Notes: a model not told the origin generated them from the letters alone. A stretch of 64,000 bases of DNA from JAAOZP01 sp038848185 (GCA_038848185.1 JAWCNV010000009.1:10987-74986), one strand, 5' to 3'. Counted from the first letter of the stretch, positions 1-9,172 are shown. Numbers and translations are program-made.

Positions 1-320
1 TGCGTGAAATGCTCATGCCAACCTCACTCATAGTTGGCAGAAACCTTGTTGAGAAGACTGCTCTGGTTACTGACGGCAGGTTCTCAGGCGGGACGAAGGG
101 GATTGCCATAGGACATGTTTCACCAGAGGCTTTCATGGGAGGGCCAATAGCCCTTGTGAAGGATGGAGACGAGATCCTTATAGATGTGCCTAAGAGAAGA
201 CTGGACCTGCTGGTTGACAGTGCTGAGCTTGAAGAAAGAAGGAGAAGATGGGTTCCTCAGGCTCAGAGGCTTGAAAGCAAGTTTCTAAACAAGCTGAGGG
301 AAAACAGGTTTCTCCTTTAA
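1..320 (+). CDS. ilvD: dihydroxy-acid dehydratase, C-terminal part
   Basis: This is the 3' end of a gene that begins before the window; the readable frame starts at base 3. The segment TDGRFSGGT followed by GIAIGHVSPEA is the hallmark C-terminal signature of the IlvD/Edd family. These Fe-S dehydratases turn 2,3-dihydroxy acids into 2-oxo acids in valine, leucine and isoleucine synthesis. The last 30 residues are charged and lack the usual short tail of bacterial IlvD. The following gene starts 3 bases after the stop codon, so the two are probably co-transcribed. A sugar-acid dehydratase of the same family cannot be excluded from the C-terminus alone, but leuACD nearby fits IlvD. Confidence 0.88.
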   Translation, partial: REMLMPTSLIVGRNLVEKTALVTDGRFSGGTKGIAIGHVSPEAFMGGPIALVKDGDEILIDVPKRRLDLLVDSAELEERRRRWVPQAQRLESKFLNKLRENRFLL

Positions 321-323
321 CCC

Positions 324-1343
324 ATGGCCCAACCGCATGTTGAGCAAGTGTCGGTTAAACTAGACCGGTTTGCAACACTGCATCTTGAGAAGGGAGAAGC
401 ATCCCTTAAAACCTGCTCGGAAACAGCTTCAAACTACCTTTTCATCTCGCATGCTCACTTCGACCATATTGAAAAGGCGAATACGCGGAGCATGGAGGCA
501 GTATGCTCTGAGGAAACGTTTCTCCTGTCCACGCTCAGAGGGCTTAAAATCAAGCGGGCTGATTCAAACCCCTTCAATCTCTTGGATTCGGGCCATATAC
601 TCGGCTCTAAAGCAATATTTGTCGATACTGCTAACGGGGGAATACTGTACACGGGAGATGTTAATACTTCTCCGATGGAAGACCTGCCACGGCAAAAATT
701 TCCTAAGGTTCACTCGCTGATAATAGAGTCTAACTATGGGCGTCCAAACCTGGTTTTCCCACCTAAACGTGAATTGCTGAGGGAAATTGTGGACTATGTG
801 TATGAAGCAGTAAGGAGAAACAGGCCCCTGGTTCTAATGGGTTATCCACTCGGTAAGTCTCAGCATCTCCAAATGTTATTGGATCCTGTTCTTCAGGATA
901 TTGTAGAAACATATGTTTCACCATCGATAGCCGGCTACAATGAGATATACAGCCTTTTCTCAATTAAAATAGGCGAGAAGAAAGTTTTCTCCTCCCAATC
1001 CTCCGAGTTGCCTAAGGACTGTTGCTGGGCGCTTTACTATCCTAATATTTCTGGCAGAAACGCTTTCCTTCAAATGCTTAAGAGAAAATACGGTGCGGTG
1101 TTAATCAGCTTCTCCGGCAGGTCGCTTCTCAGCGATTACAGGATGCTTGGAGTCGACAAGGCTTTTCCACTCAGCGACCATGCTGATTTCAACGGTCTGT
1201 TGGAAGTGGTTAGGGAAACAGTTCCTGAGAAGGTTTTCACAGTTCACGGATTCTCCAGAGAATTCTCGGAGGAGCTTAGAAAACTAGGTTACGATGCGCA
1301 TGCTCTTAACCTTAAGAAAGACGCCTGCAGCATTCTTCTTTAA
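324..1343 (+). CDS. metallo-beta-lactamase-fold exonuclease-like protein
   Basis: The 339-residue protein has the zinc-binding motif HAHFDH at residues 43-48. A TGDVN segment follows near residue 110, then SDHADF and a late VHG motif near the C-terminus. This order is that of the beta-CASP/mRNA 3'-end-processing-like branch of metallo-beta-lactamases, which act on RNA or DNA. The protein is shorter than archaeal aCPSF1 and has no KH domains. It starts with ATG 3 bases after ilvD and ends 4 bases before the convergent methyltransferase gene. A role as a cytoplasmic nuclease is inferred from the fold; the substrate is unknown. Confidence 0.75.
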   Translation: MAQPHVEQVSVKLDRFATLHLEKGEASLKTCSETASNYLFISHAHFDHIEKANTRSMEAVCSEETFLLSTLRGLKIKRADSNPFNLLDSGHILGSKAIFVDTANGGILYTGDVNTSPMEDLPRQKFPKVHSLIIESNYGRPNLVFPPKRELLREIVDYVYEAVRRNRPLVLMGYPLGKSQHLQMLLDPVLQDIVETYVSPSIAGYNEIYSLFSIKIGEKKVFSSQSSELPKDCCWALYYPNISGRNAFLQMLKRKYGAVLISFSGRSLLSDYRMLGVDKAFPLSDHADFNGLLEVVRETVPEKVFTVHGFSREFSEELRKLGYDAHALNLKKDACSILL

Positions 1344-1347
1344 TCCT

Positions 1348-2472
1348 CTAATGTTTGCGTGTGAATATCACGAACTCGTCTGCATACCCGATTTTAACAA
1401 CGCGGTCTCTTGTAGCAACCCTCCTGTTAACCAGCCATAACCGTTCTGTTTCGAAACCTGTTTCCCCTGCTATCTGTGAAAAAATTTTCTCGGACTTCAC
1501 GACCCCCGTGGGGAAAACTCCTTGTGCTATGACGAATACTCCGACTCCTCCCCTCTTGAGCACGCGATACAGTTCTGAAAGCACCTTGCGAATATCTTGG
1601 AAGTAGGCTTTAGCTATCGCAGGCAGGTTTTCATCTTCTTCAAAAACCTCATTGTTTTTAACCGAATCCCCTATGTACGATCTCAGCATCGGCTCAGACC
1701 CTTTGAAGAAAAGATCGTTTTCAACGCTGTAAACCTTGGTGTACTCAATCTTATTCAAATAAGGTGGTGAAGTTATCACCGCGTCAAACATCTCTTCCCC
1801 TAAGAATCTTAGGTTTCTAGAATCTGCCTTAATAGTGGTTGTAGACGACTTAAGTGTTTTCAGGCTTTCTAAATCCTTAAGCATTCGCCTAATCCTGTTT
1901 TTATAGAATTTTCTGAAGGGTGGAGTATTTCTATCCTTAACTATCCTCAGGAGTCCTCCGTCCTTAACTATGTAGGATGCTTTGATGGCGGCACTCATGA
2001 GGCCGAGCTTGAAAAAGCCTCTTGAGGTCTCATCCTCTATGTTTTCAACAACCCCTCTGAAAAACAGGATGTCCTCTAACACATGCCTCGGAAAAGCCCT
2101 CCGCACAAACCTGCCTGTCTCGCTCAGGCTCTGCCGCTTAAACCTCTCTGAGAAAACCCTGTTTGAAACATTCTTAAGAACGTTAACGTCGTAATCTGCT
2201 GTCTTAACCTTGGACACGAATACTGGAAGCTCAGCCACATCTACGCCCACCGTGTTTATTCCAAGCTCCTTCCCAGTAAGCTGAGTTGTCCCAACCCCGC
2301 AAAACGGGTCTAAGACCCATGAATCCTTCTTAAGCCCTAAGTATCTGGTTACGAGCAGCACTAAGTCGCGTGAAAAACCCTCCTTATAGTAGAACCAGTT
2401 ATGTATAGGTGTATGCTTGTTGGGCGTGAAGGTGACAAGCCTCCCTAATTCAAGCCTCTCTTCAATCATCAT
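1348..2472 (-). CDS. SPPY-motif nucleic acid methyltransferase (orphan)
   Basis: The 374-residue protein carries a SAM-binding motif DPFCGVGTT at residues 55-63 and the catalytic SPPY tetrapeptide at 235-238. SPPY is typical of N4-cytosine or N6-adenine DNA methylases and also of Trm-G10/Trm11 RNA methylases. No THUMP domain precedes the catalytic part, which favours DNA over tRNA as the target. Motif I comes before motif IV, with about 170 helical residues between them that could form a target-recognition region. No restriction endonuclease lies next to it, so it looks like an orphan enzyme. The target is not predictable from sequence alone. Confidence 0.7.
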   Translation of the reverse strand: MMIEERLELGRLVTFTPNKHTPIHNWFYYKEGFSRDLVLLVTRYLGLKKDSWVLDPFCGVGTTQLTGKELGINTVGVDVAELPVFVSKVKTADYDVNVLKNVSNRVFSERFKRQSLSETGRFVRRAFPRHVLEDILFFRGVVENIEDETSRGFFKLGLMSAAIKASYIVKDGGLLRIVKDRNTPPFRKFYKNRIRRMLKDLESLKTLKSSTTTIKADSRNLRFLGEEMFDAVITSPPYLNKIEYTKVYSVENDLFFKGSEPMLRSYIGDSVKNNEVFEEDENLPAIAKAYFQDIRKVLSELYRVLKRGGVGVFVIAQGVFPTGVVKSEKIFSQIAGETGFETERLWLVNRRVATRDRVVKIGYADEFVIFTRKH

Positions 2473-2597
2473 GATGAGTATTCCTTTTTCAGCCTCAGAA
2501 TGTTAGCCAGCCTCATGGTTTTTAAATTTTCGGAGAATGCCTCTGAAGCAAGTCTGTATAACCCTTATTAGCCAGTTTCAAAGGTTATCTGGATAGG

Positions 2598-4115
2598 ATG
2601 TCTGAGAACGGTGTTGATGAAGGTATATATCGCAGTCGCTTAGGGCCGGCTTTCTCAGAGGCTACGAAGTATACATCAAGTATTAGAGAGGACATATGGA
2701 TATTTAATGAGGACATAGAATGTACGGTTGCACATGACTTCATGCTTATGAAGCAGGGGTACATGTCTGAAGAGCAGTTTAGGAAGATACTTGCCGCGAT
2801 TAAAAAACTAAGAGATGAAGAAAAGTTAAACCAGCTTAGTGTTGAGAAATACGAGGATGTGCATGAGCTCATAGAGTCGTTCATAGTGAAAGAAACAGGT
2901 ATAGAGGTCGGCGGCTTGATTCACACAGCGCGTTCTAGGAATGACCAAGTTGTGACTGCAGTAAGGTTGAAAACGAGAAGGGAGCTTCTAAAAATCTTGA
3001 GGGGGATAGTTGAGCTAGAGGAAGTGCTTCTTAAAAAGGCTGGTGAAAGCATTAACCTCCTCTTCCCGTTCTACACTCACCTGCAGCAGGCGCAGGCCGC
3101 TCCTCTCTCTCACTATTTCCTAGGGTACTTTGACGCTTTGCTAAGGGATTTCAACAGGCTATCTGAATCATTAAAAAGAGTTAATCTTAATCCTCTTGGA
3201 AGCGTTGCAATAGTTGGCACCTCCCTAAAAATAGATCGAGGAATCACGACGGAACTACTGGGGTTCGACGGTCTTGTAGAAAACTCTTTTGACGCAGTAT
3301 CCTCTAGAGACTTCGCGCTTGAAGTGGTTTCAAACCTTAACATTCTCATGCTTAACCTAAGCAGAATCATGGAGGACTTCGTAATATGGCTTTCCTCAGA
3401 ATTCGGGTTCTTCACATTGCCCGATGAGCTGGCATTTCCTTCAAGCGCTATGCCAAATAAGAAGAATCCCTGTATGCTTGAGCTGGCTCGTGCAAGGTCT
3501 GGGAGGGTTTTCTCAAGCCTTGCTTGGCTCACAATGGTTTGTAAGGCAGTGCCCAGCGGCTACGTCAGGGACCTTCAGGAGACCAAGCCTCCTCTTATTG
3601 AGGCTATTAAAACAGCTGAAGAAACGATTAAGATTGTTAAGATGCTGGTGGAGAACCTAAGGGAGAACCGTGAGAAGATTAAGTCTTCTATTGAACCGAG
3701 CATCATAGCGCTGGATATTGCTGAGAGAATTGTTGAAGAAGCAAAAGTCCCGTTTAGGCTTGCTCATAAACTGGTTGGGGAAATGGTGAAACACAGCGTT
3801 AAGAAGAATAGGGAGTTGAGGAGCTTGGAGAAGGAGGAGTTGAAAGATATTTCTCTAAGTATACTTGGCAGGGATATGAGTCTCCTCCTAATTGAAATCT
3901 TGAAAAAAGATGAGAAGGCTTTGGTTTCACTAAGAGCCTCAACTGGTGCAGGCTCATCGGAGAAGGATAAGGAGATGCTTTCAAGTAGGGAGATGCTTCT
4001 AAAGGAGTGTCGTTCTAAGCTGGATGCGATGGTTCGGAAAGATAGTGATGCTAGAAGGCTTCTTGAAGATTCTGTCAGCAGGTTTATGCGAGGCTTTTCT
4101 TTTGCTTTGCCTTAA
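2598..4115 (+). CDS. argH: argininosuccinate lyase
   Basis: The enzyme splits argininosuccinate into arginine and fumarate, the last step of arginine synthesis. The 505-residue protein has HTARSRNDQ at 109-117 and the fumarase/aspartase-superfamily loop SSAMPNKKNP near 282-291, which carries the catalytic serine. It is slightly longer than the usual 460-480 residues because of a C-terminal extension. It is transcribed alone, divergently from the methyltransferase gene, and a stem-loop follows the stop codon. Its partner argG lies about 48 kb away in the lysine cluster. Confidence 0.96.
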   Translation: MSENGVDEGIYRSRLGPAFSEATKYTSSIREDIWIFNEDIECTVAHDFMLMKQGYMSEEQFRKILAAIKKLRDEEKLNQLSVEKYEDVHELIESFIVKETGIEVGGLIHTARSRNDQVVTAVRLKTRRELLKILRGIVELEEVLLKKAGESINLLFPFYTHLQQAQAAPLSHYFLGYFDALLRDFNRLSESLKRVNLNPLGSVAIVGTSLKIDRGITTELLGFDGLVENSFDAVSSRDFALEVVSNLNILMLNLSRIMEDFVIWLSSEFGFFTLPDELAFPSSAMPNKKNPCMLELARARSGRVFSSLAWLTMVCKAVPSGYVRDLQETKPPLIEAIKTAEETIKIVKMLVENLRENREKIKSSIEPSIIALDIAERIVEEAKVPFRLAHKLVGEMVKHSVKKNRELRSLEKEELKDISLSILGRDMSLLLIEILKKDEKALVSLRASTGAGSSEKDKEMLSSREMLLKECRSKLDAMVRKDSDARRLLEDSVSRFMRGFSFALP

Positions 4116-4128
4116 GTAAGGGCTGATT

Positions 4129-4159
4129 AAAACAGTGTTTTAGCATCAAAAACTGTTTT
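4129..4159 (+). terminator. stem-loop after argH
   Basis: AAAACAG at 4129-4135 pairs with CTGTTTT at 4153-4159. The inner TTTT and AAAA tracts can extend the stem around one bulged base. It begins 14 bases after the argH stop, and U-rich sequence closes the stem. It could be a terminator or a 3'-end stabiliser; archaeal termination does not need a hairpin, so the role is inferred. Confidence 0.4.
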
Positions 4160-4277
4160 TCAGGTGTTAAAGAGGTTGTTTAATATCCGGATAATAATGG
4201 TTGACAATCGTCGTTAGCGTTATATACTAATGTCGAGATAAAAGAATAAAAGCCACCCTGAGACTTTCCTCCGTAGG

Positions 4278-4883
4278 TTGCTAATTAGAAAGGAGAAGAT
4301 AATCGGCCTCCAGGTTTACGATAGGAAGGGCCGGTTCGTCGGCACTGTGAAGGATATAGGCTTCGTCCTAGGTGAAAACCTAGTTGGGATAGTTGTCGTG
4401 GGAAGAGACAACCGTGAAATGGAGTTTATTTGGAGCGAGGTTGAGGCTGCTGAAGACATAGTTATTTTAAAGAAGGAAGTCACTATTCCAGTCACCGCCC
4501 CCGTGCCTAAGAAGACTGCTGTCGAGACACATGAGGAAGCAAAGGCTCCTGCCAAGGAACAGTTAGCAACGAGTCCTCCAGCCCCAGTGGAGAAGCCTCA
4601 ACCACTTGCAATGGCTAGGGAGACAGAGGTTCAAGTAGCTTCTAAAAGCGGGATCGGCGGGGTTTCAGAACTGCAGCCTTCTTTCAAGGAGCCGGCTGAT
4701 TACGGTAGTGTTTCATTAGATCAGGCTGAGGCTGCAAGCCCAGAATTCCAACCGGGATTAGAGGAACCTGAGAAAACAGAGGAGGAGACTGTTTCAACCA
4801 CTAAAACATGTCCTAAATGCGGAGCTATAAACAATGCTCGCTACAAGTTCTGCTTCAGATGTGGAACTAGACTGCCTGCTTAA
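4278..4883 (+). CDS. PRC-barrel protein with C-terminal zinc ribbon
   Basis: The first 80 residues form a PRC-barrel-like domain with motifs such as GLQVYDRKGRFVGTV. A Pro/Ala/Glu-rich linker of about 90 residues follows. The protein ends in a four-cysteine zinc ribbon (CPKCG, then CFRCG) near residues 175-197. PRC-barrels in archaea occur in small proteins linked to RNA handling and cell division, but the role here is unknown. The start is TTG at 4278, with a TATA-like TTATATAC about 55 bases upstream. The 3' end overlaps the convergent KaiC-like gene by 4 bases. That neighbour carries a very similar zinc ribbon at its N-terminus. Confidence 0.7.
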   Translation: MLIRKEKIIGLQVYDRKGRFVGTVKDIGFVLGENLVGIVVVGRDNREMEFIWSEVEAAEDIVILKKEVTIPVTAPVPKKTAVETHEEAKAPAKEQLATSPPAPVEKPQPLAMARETEVQVASKSGIGGVSELQPSFKEPADYGSVSLDQAEAASPEFQPGLEEPEKTEEETVSTTKTCPKCGAINNARYKFCFRCGTRLPA

Positions 4884-5725
4884 GTTAAGGGTTCTTTAAG
4901 AACTATTCCCCGACCTCTTTCTATCTCAAACCTGTATATAGTGGGGTTAACAGCGGTCCAACGCATCTTCCTGATGAACATTGTCCTTATAATCGAGTTC
5001 CCTGCTCTCGATAGTGAAAGTATTATTACTCCTGACGCTAGGAATTCTTCAACACCATACCTGCTCATAGCGTTCTCCCCCGTAGGAACCTCAGATGTTA
5101 TCAGCGTTGTTACCCCTAAGCGTTCTTCAATCGAGAAGATGAGGCTTCTAATATATTCCCTCACCCAGGCGACTTCGCTTGAATAAGTTGTTACAAGTGG
5201 TGCTATCGGATCTATGACAAGCCTCTTAGCGCCTATCTCCTTCTTCTTCTTATCCAGTTCATCTATTATGCTGTTAACTATTGTATCCATCTCTCTCCCC
5301 CACATTTTAGAAGTGAAGTATCTTCTAACAGGAAGTATTGCTAATTTCCTAGATTCTAGGAGAGGCTGAAGATCCCAGCCGAAGTTTCTAACGTCCCTTA
5401 TCAGTATCTCTGGTCTTTCATCTATCGTCACGTAAACACCCGGCTCATTGTTTTTCGCGCCATGTATTAGATATTGTAGGCTGAAAATTGTTTTCCCGGT
5501 CCCCGCCTCCCCCGCCAGCAGGTATGTCTTTCCTGTTTCAAAACCTCCTTCGAGAACCTCGTCTATAGCAGGGTTTCCGGTGGAAACTTTTCTAACATAG
5601 GAAATCCCTCTGCGGGGGGTCCCGCAAGAAGGGCAGAACTTGTATTCTTGGCTTAAGGGGCGTCCACACACTGGGCATGAGTACTTGCTAACCGCTTCTC
5701 TCCGCTGCAACTGTAAGAACTTCAT
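4880..5725 (-). CDS. KaiC-like RecA-fold ATPase with N-terminal zinc ribbon
   Basis: This is a single-domain KaiC/RadA-type ATPase of 281 residues. Cysteines near 17-34 (CPVCG, CPSCG) make a zinc ribbon. Walker A is GEAGTGKT at 72-79 and a Walker B-like strand is RLVIDPIAPL. Such proteins are common in archaea and some have kinase or signalling roles, but their substrates are largely undefined. It lacks the helix-hairpin-helix domain and polymerisation motif of RadA, which is encoded separately at 11218-12240. It is transcribed toward the PRC-barrel gene and overlaps its end. A functional link between the two is an inference from the shared zinc ribbon. Confidence 0.8.
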   Translation of the reverse strand: MKFLQLQRREAVSKYSCPVCGRPLSQEYKFCPSCGTPRRGISYVRKVSTGNPAIDEVLEGGFETGKTYLLAGEAGTGKTIFSLQYLIHGAKNNEPGVYVTIDERPEILIRDVRNFGWDLQPLLESRKLAILPVRRYFTSKMWGREMDTIVNSIIDELDKKKKEIGAKRLVIDPIAPLVTTYSSEVAWVREYIRSLIFSIEERLGVTTLITSEVPTGENAMSRYGVEEFLASGVIILSLSRAGNSIIRTMFIRKMRWTAVNPTIYRFEIERGRGIVLKEPLT

Positions 5726-5771
5726 TACCTGTGGGTTTATAAATAGTTATCGGGCATGTTTTTTAATGGCT

Positions 5772-6269
5772 TTACTTGTTTCTAACCATGAAATAGTTTA
5801 TCAATCCGCCTGATTCTATTATCTTCATCATGAATTCCGGCATTTTATCGCAAGAAAACTCTTCATTTGTGGTAAGGCTCTTTAAAACCCCCTTTGCTAA
5901 ATCAAGTTCAGCCTCATCCTCATCCCTGATTCTGCCAAACCTATTCTTCTCTTTTAGGACTAACACTGGCAATCCCAAGTTTATGGAATTCCTGTAGAAT
6001 ATTCTCGCAAAGGATTTCGCAACTATCGCCTTAACGTTTGAATTCTTCAAAGCTATTACTGCATGTTCTCTTGAGCTTCCTAGACCGAAGTTTTCTCCTC
6101 CAACAATTATCGCTCCCTCCATCGCCTTTACCTTAAATTCAGGATAATAGTCTTCAAACACGTGTTTCGCAAGGGTCGACGCGTCATGCGTCGTCAAGTA
6201 TCTTGCAGGTATTATTATATCCGTATCTATGTTGTCGCCAAGCTTGATAATTTTTCCCTGAACCCTCAT
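5772..6269 (-). CDS. leuD: 3-isopropylmalate dehydratase small subunit
   Basis: This is the swivel domain of an aconitase-type hydro-lyase. The 165-residue protein contains DNIDTDIIIPARYLT near the N-terminus and the substrate-loop segment GGENFGLGSSREHA. With the large subunit upstream it isomerises 2-isopropylmalate to 3-isopropylmalate. The large-subunit gene overlaps its start by one base, showing translational coupling in the leuA-leuC-leuD order. Small subunits of homoaconitase (lysine synthesis) look alike; the operon with a LeuA-type synthase favours the leucine role. Confidence 0.88.
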   Translation of the reverse strand: MRVQGKIIKLGDNIDTDIIIPARYLTTHDASTLAKHVFEDYYPEFKVKAMEGAIIVGGENFGLGSSREHAVIALKNSNVKAIVAKSFARIFYRNSINLGLPVLVLKEKNRFGRIRDEDEAELDLAKGVLKSLTTNEEFSCDKMPEFMMKIIESGGLINYFMVRNK

Positions 6270-7531
6270 TATAGATACCTCCTAGGGTCACTTATCTTTC
6301 CTTCAAGTGCTGACGCTACAACTGTCGCTGGAGACGCTAGGAAAACCTTACTTTCCTTATCGCCCATCCTTCCAATGAAGTTCCTGTTGCTGCTTGAAAC
6401 CGCTACCTCCCCCTTCGCGAGAACTCCTCTGGACATGCCTAAGCACGCGCCGCAGGTTGGAGAAGTCACTACGCCGCCTGCCCTCATAATCTCTTCGATG
6501 ATTCCCATCTTCAAAGCTTCTACGTATACTCTTACTGAAGCAGGGCTAACCACTAGCCTCACATTTGAAGCAATTCTTCTACCCTTAAGCATTTTAAAGG
6601 CCACCGTAAGGTCGTCAAGCCTCCCATTTGTGCAAGAGCCTAGGAAAGCCTGATCTATTTCTAAACCTTCAACCTCTCTAACAGGCTTAACATTGTCCAC
6701 ACTATGGGGAACGCTTACTACTGGTTCTAGCTCTGAAACATCTATCTCGATTTTCTCGAGATCCGAATCTGGGTCGCTTACAACATCCATAAACTCCGTC
6801 TGCTTGTTAAAGCTTTCAGCATAATCCCTGCTTTTAGAATCCGTTTGGACAATCCCTGTTTTAGCACCCATTTCAACTGAAAGATTCGTTAAAGTAAGGC
6901 GCTCCGATAAGGAAAGCCTTCTTATTGTCTCGCCAGCGTATTCAACAGTCTTATATGTTGCACCATTAGCTCCAACGGTTCCAACAGTCTTCAAAGCAAG
7001 GTCCTTAGCGAACACTCCTTTCCTAAACTCTCCTTTAACTTCTATAAGCATGGTTTCCGGGACTCTAAGCCATATTTCGCCAGTTGCCAGAACAATCGCA
7101 GCATCCGTTGAACCAACACCTATCCCAACAGCACCAGTGGCTCCTGCTGTGCAAGTATGGCTGTCCACACCAATTATTAGAGACCCCGGTATGTCAAAGC
7201 CTTCCTCGAAAAGAACCTGGTGAGCAATACCGCCTCTCCCTACTTCAAAAAAGTTACTTATACCGTACTTTCTAACGAAGTTTCTCATTGTCTTCATCTG
7301 GCTTGCAAGCTCAATAGTGCTCGGAGGGACATCGTGATCGAAGATTACGACAACCCTATTTGGATCCCAGACTTTGCCAGATATTTTTTCAAACTCTTCT
7401 ACCGCTAATGGTCCAGTTACTTCATGAAGCATTAGGAAATCTACTTTAGCCTCGATTATCTCTCCTACTTCAACACTTTTTTTATCTGTCTTCTTGGAAA
7501 AAACTTTTTGGATCGCTGTTAAGCCGCTCAT
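6269..7531 (-). CDS. leuC: 3-isopropylmalate dehydratase large subunit
   Basis: The 420-residue aconitase-family subunit holds the [4Fe-4S] cluster ligands in GSCTNGR and in PTCGACLG. The N-terminal segments DHDVPPST and GVDSHTCTAGA are typical of archaeal-type LeuC/HacA. It pairs with the small subunit encoded immediately downstream. Its start overlaps the leuA stop by 4 bases. The length matches the short archaeal form rather than the bacterial LeuC of about 470 residues. Homoaconitase is the main alternative, because this family is promiscuous in archaea. Confidence 0.88.
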   Translation of the reverse strand: MSGLTAIQKVFSKKTDKKSVEVGEIIEAKVDFLMLHEVTGPLAVEEFEKISGKVWDPNRVVVIFDHDVPPSTIELASQMKTMRNFVRKYGISNFFEVGRGGIAHQVLFEEGFDIPGSLIIGVDSHTCTAGATGAVGIGVGSTDAAIVLATGEIWLRVPETMLIEVKGEFRKGVFAKDLALKTVGTVGANGATYKTVEYAGETIRRLSLSERLTLTNLSVEMGAKTGIVQTDSKSRDYAESFNKQTEFMDVVSDPDSDLEKIEIDVSELEPVVSVPHSVDNVKPVREVEGLEIDQAFLGSCTNGRLDDLTVAFKMLKGRRIASNVRLVVSPASVRVYVEALKMGIIEEIMRAGGVVTSPTCGACLGMSRGVLAKGEVAVSSSNRNFIGRMGDKESKVFLASPATVVASALEGKISDPRRYL

Positions 7532-9066
7532 TTACCACTTACTCTCCTGATTTGAATAAGCCTGTTTGCCCCGTTTAGTATTGCGTATACTCCTGCCAAA
7601 ACAATATCGTCACTGAAGCCTTTCGCAGTAACGCTTCTTCCTTCCTCATCTGACACTCTTACGGTGACCTCTGCAAGTGCATCCGTACCTCCAGTGATTG
7701 CCTCCAGCCTGAAGCTTTCAAGCTTCAACTTTATTAGGTCACCTAGAAGCCTGCTTACAGCTTTCATCGAAGCATCTATCGGGCCGACTCCGAATTCAGC
7801 TCCTCTCCAAGCCTGTTCTCCCTGCCTTATTTTAATCGTTGCTGTTGGCGTTATGTTTAAGCCTGTTACAACCATCAACTCATCTAATTCAACACGATCC
7901 TTTTCACTGACTCCGTAACCCACTACGCTTTCAGCTATGGAAGCTAATTCAGCATCAGTAACCTTTTTACCCTTATCCCCAAGATCCTTAACTATCTTCA
8001 GTATCTTCCTAAGCTCCTCCTCGTTAAGCCTATACCCCATCTCCATTAACTGTGCGGAAATACCATGTATGCCCGCATGTTTTCCCGCCACTAGTCTTCT
8101 CTTGGCTCCAACAAACTCGGGGTCTATCGGTTCATATGTCTCTGGGGAGGAGATTATACCGTGAGTATGAATCCCGCTTTCATGTGAAAAAGCATTCTCT
8201 CCCACTATGGGCTTATTCACAGGTATCGTTATGCCAGTTATAGAAGATATTAGCCTAGACGTATTGTATATTTCTTTGAAGTTTATACCTGTTTCAACAC
8301 CGTACAAGACTTTTAAAGAAACCGCTACCTCCTCTAAACTAGCGTTTCCAGTTCTCTCACCCAACCCGTTGACAGTCACGTGTGCTTCAACAGCGCCCCC
8401 CTCAATTCCTGCAAGAGTGTTTGCAACCGCTAAACCCATATCGTTATGGCAATGCACTGCGATAGGAATCCTAACTGCCTCATGCACTCTACCAACTATA
8501 CTTCTCATCGCGAAGGGCGTTGCCACGCCGACAGTATCAGGAATATCTATTATGCTTGCCCCTGCTTCTTCAACCGCCTTGTAAAACTCTACTAGGAAGT
8601 CTAGGCTTGTTCTAGTAGCATCCTCAGCTGAAAACTCTATTTTGACACCGTATGATTTCGCAAGCTCAATAGCATCAATAGCCCTCTTAACTGCTTCTTC
8701 TCTACTGATTTGAAGCTTCTTCTTAAGATGAATGTCTGAGGTGGCTATGAAGAGATGTATCCTCTGGACACCTGTTGAAGCAGCCTTTTCAATATCCTGC
8801 TTTGATGACCGTGCTAAAGCAGCTATTTCAGCATTCAAGCCTTCTTTAACTATCATTTTAACAGCCTCCTCCTCTCCTGGCGAGGTTATTGGGAAACCTG
8901 CCTCTATAACAGGTACTCCAAGCATGTCAAGCTGATGAGCAATCTTAAGCTTGTCCAAAGATGTGAGTGCTACTCCTGGAGTCTGTTCACCGTCTCTGAG
9001 GGTAGTGTCGAAAAGCACTACTTTGTCAGGTATTCTAAATTCAGTAAGGTATCCTCTCCAAACCAT
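7528..9066 (-). CDS. leuA: 2-isopropylmalate synthase
   Basis: The 512-residue enzyme condenses acetyl-CoA with 2-oxoisovalerate, the first step of leucine synthesis. It shows the DRE-TIM segment TTLRDGEQTPGV, the stretch EAGFPITSPGE, the metal-binding HCHNDMGLA and NGLGERTGN. Residues from about 390 to the end form the LeuA dimer domain that binds leucine for feedback control. That domain argues against a short homocitrate synthase. Citramalate synthase remains possible. It is the first gene of the leuACD operon; ATG at 9066 has GGAGGG 8-13 bases upstream. Confidence 0.9.
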   Translation of the reverse strand: MVWRGYLTEFRIPDKVVLFDTTLRDGEQTPGVALTSLDKLKIAHQLDMLGVPVIEAGFPITSPGEEEAVKMIVKEGLNAEIAALARSSKQDIEKAASTGVQRIHLFIATSDIHLKKKLQISREEAVKRAIDAIELAKSYGVKIEFSAEDATRTSLDFLVEFYKAVEEAGASIIDIPDTVGVATPFAMRSIVGRVHEAVRIPIAVHCHNDMGLAVANTLAGIEGGAVEAHVTVNGLGERTGNASLEEVAVSLKVLYGVETGINFKEIYNTSRLISSITGITIPVNKPIVGENAFSHESGIHTHGIISSPETYEPIDPEFVGAKRRLVAGKHAGIHGISAQLMEMGYRLNEEELRKILKIVKDLGDKGKKVTDAELASIAESVVGYGVSEKDRVELDELMVVTGLNITPTATIKIRQGEQAWRGAEFGVGPIDASMKAVSRLLGDLIKLKLESFRLEAITGGTDALAEVTVRVSDEEGRSVTAKGFSDDIVLAGVYAILNGANRLIQIRRVSGK

Positions 9067-9172
9067 CGGATTTCCCTCCTAAAACATGTTTAAAAGAATA
9101 TTGTTTTTCAACAATTTCTGCTAGAGGTGCTACTGTCTCTGAAACGCAGGTAGTCTCGCCCCCTTTTAGCAT
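9041..9172 (-). CDS. possible 43-residue ORF overlapping the leuA start
   Basis: An ATG at 9172 opens a 43-codon frame that ends at 9041, 26 bases inside leuA in another frame. It starts MLKGGETTCVSE and has acidic, well-mixed codons rather than low-complexity sequence. The same frame stays open upstream for about 20 codons and adds a CVAC motif, but it has no standard start codon there. It shows no run of leucine codons, so it is not a classic leucine attenuator. It may be a small coupled protein, a leader peptide or chance. I do not recognise it. Confidence 0.22.
   Translation of the reverse strand: MLKGGETTCVSETVAPLAEIVEKQYSFKHVLGGKSDGLERIPY

Noticed and set aside
4880..5725. Calling the KaiC-like gene a second RadA or RadB
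   Set aside because: It has no helix-hairpin-helix domain and the Walker context (GEAGTGKTIFSLQYL, VYVTIDERPE) is KaiC-type; the true radA is at 11218.
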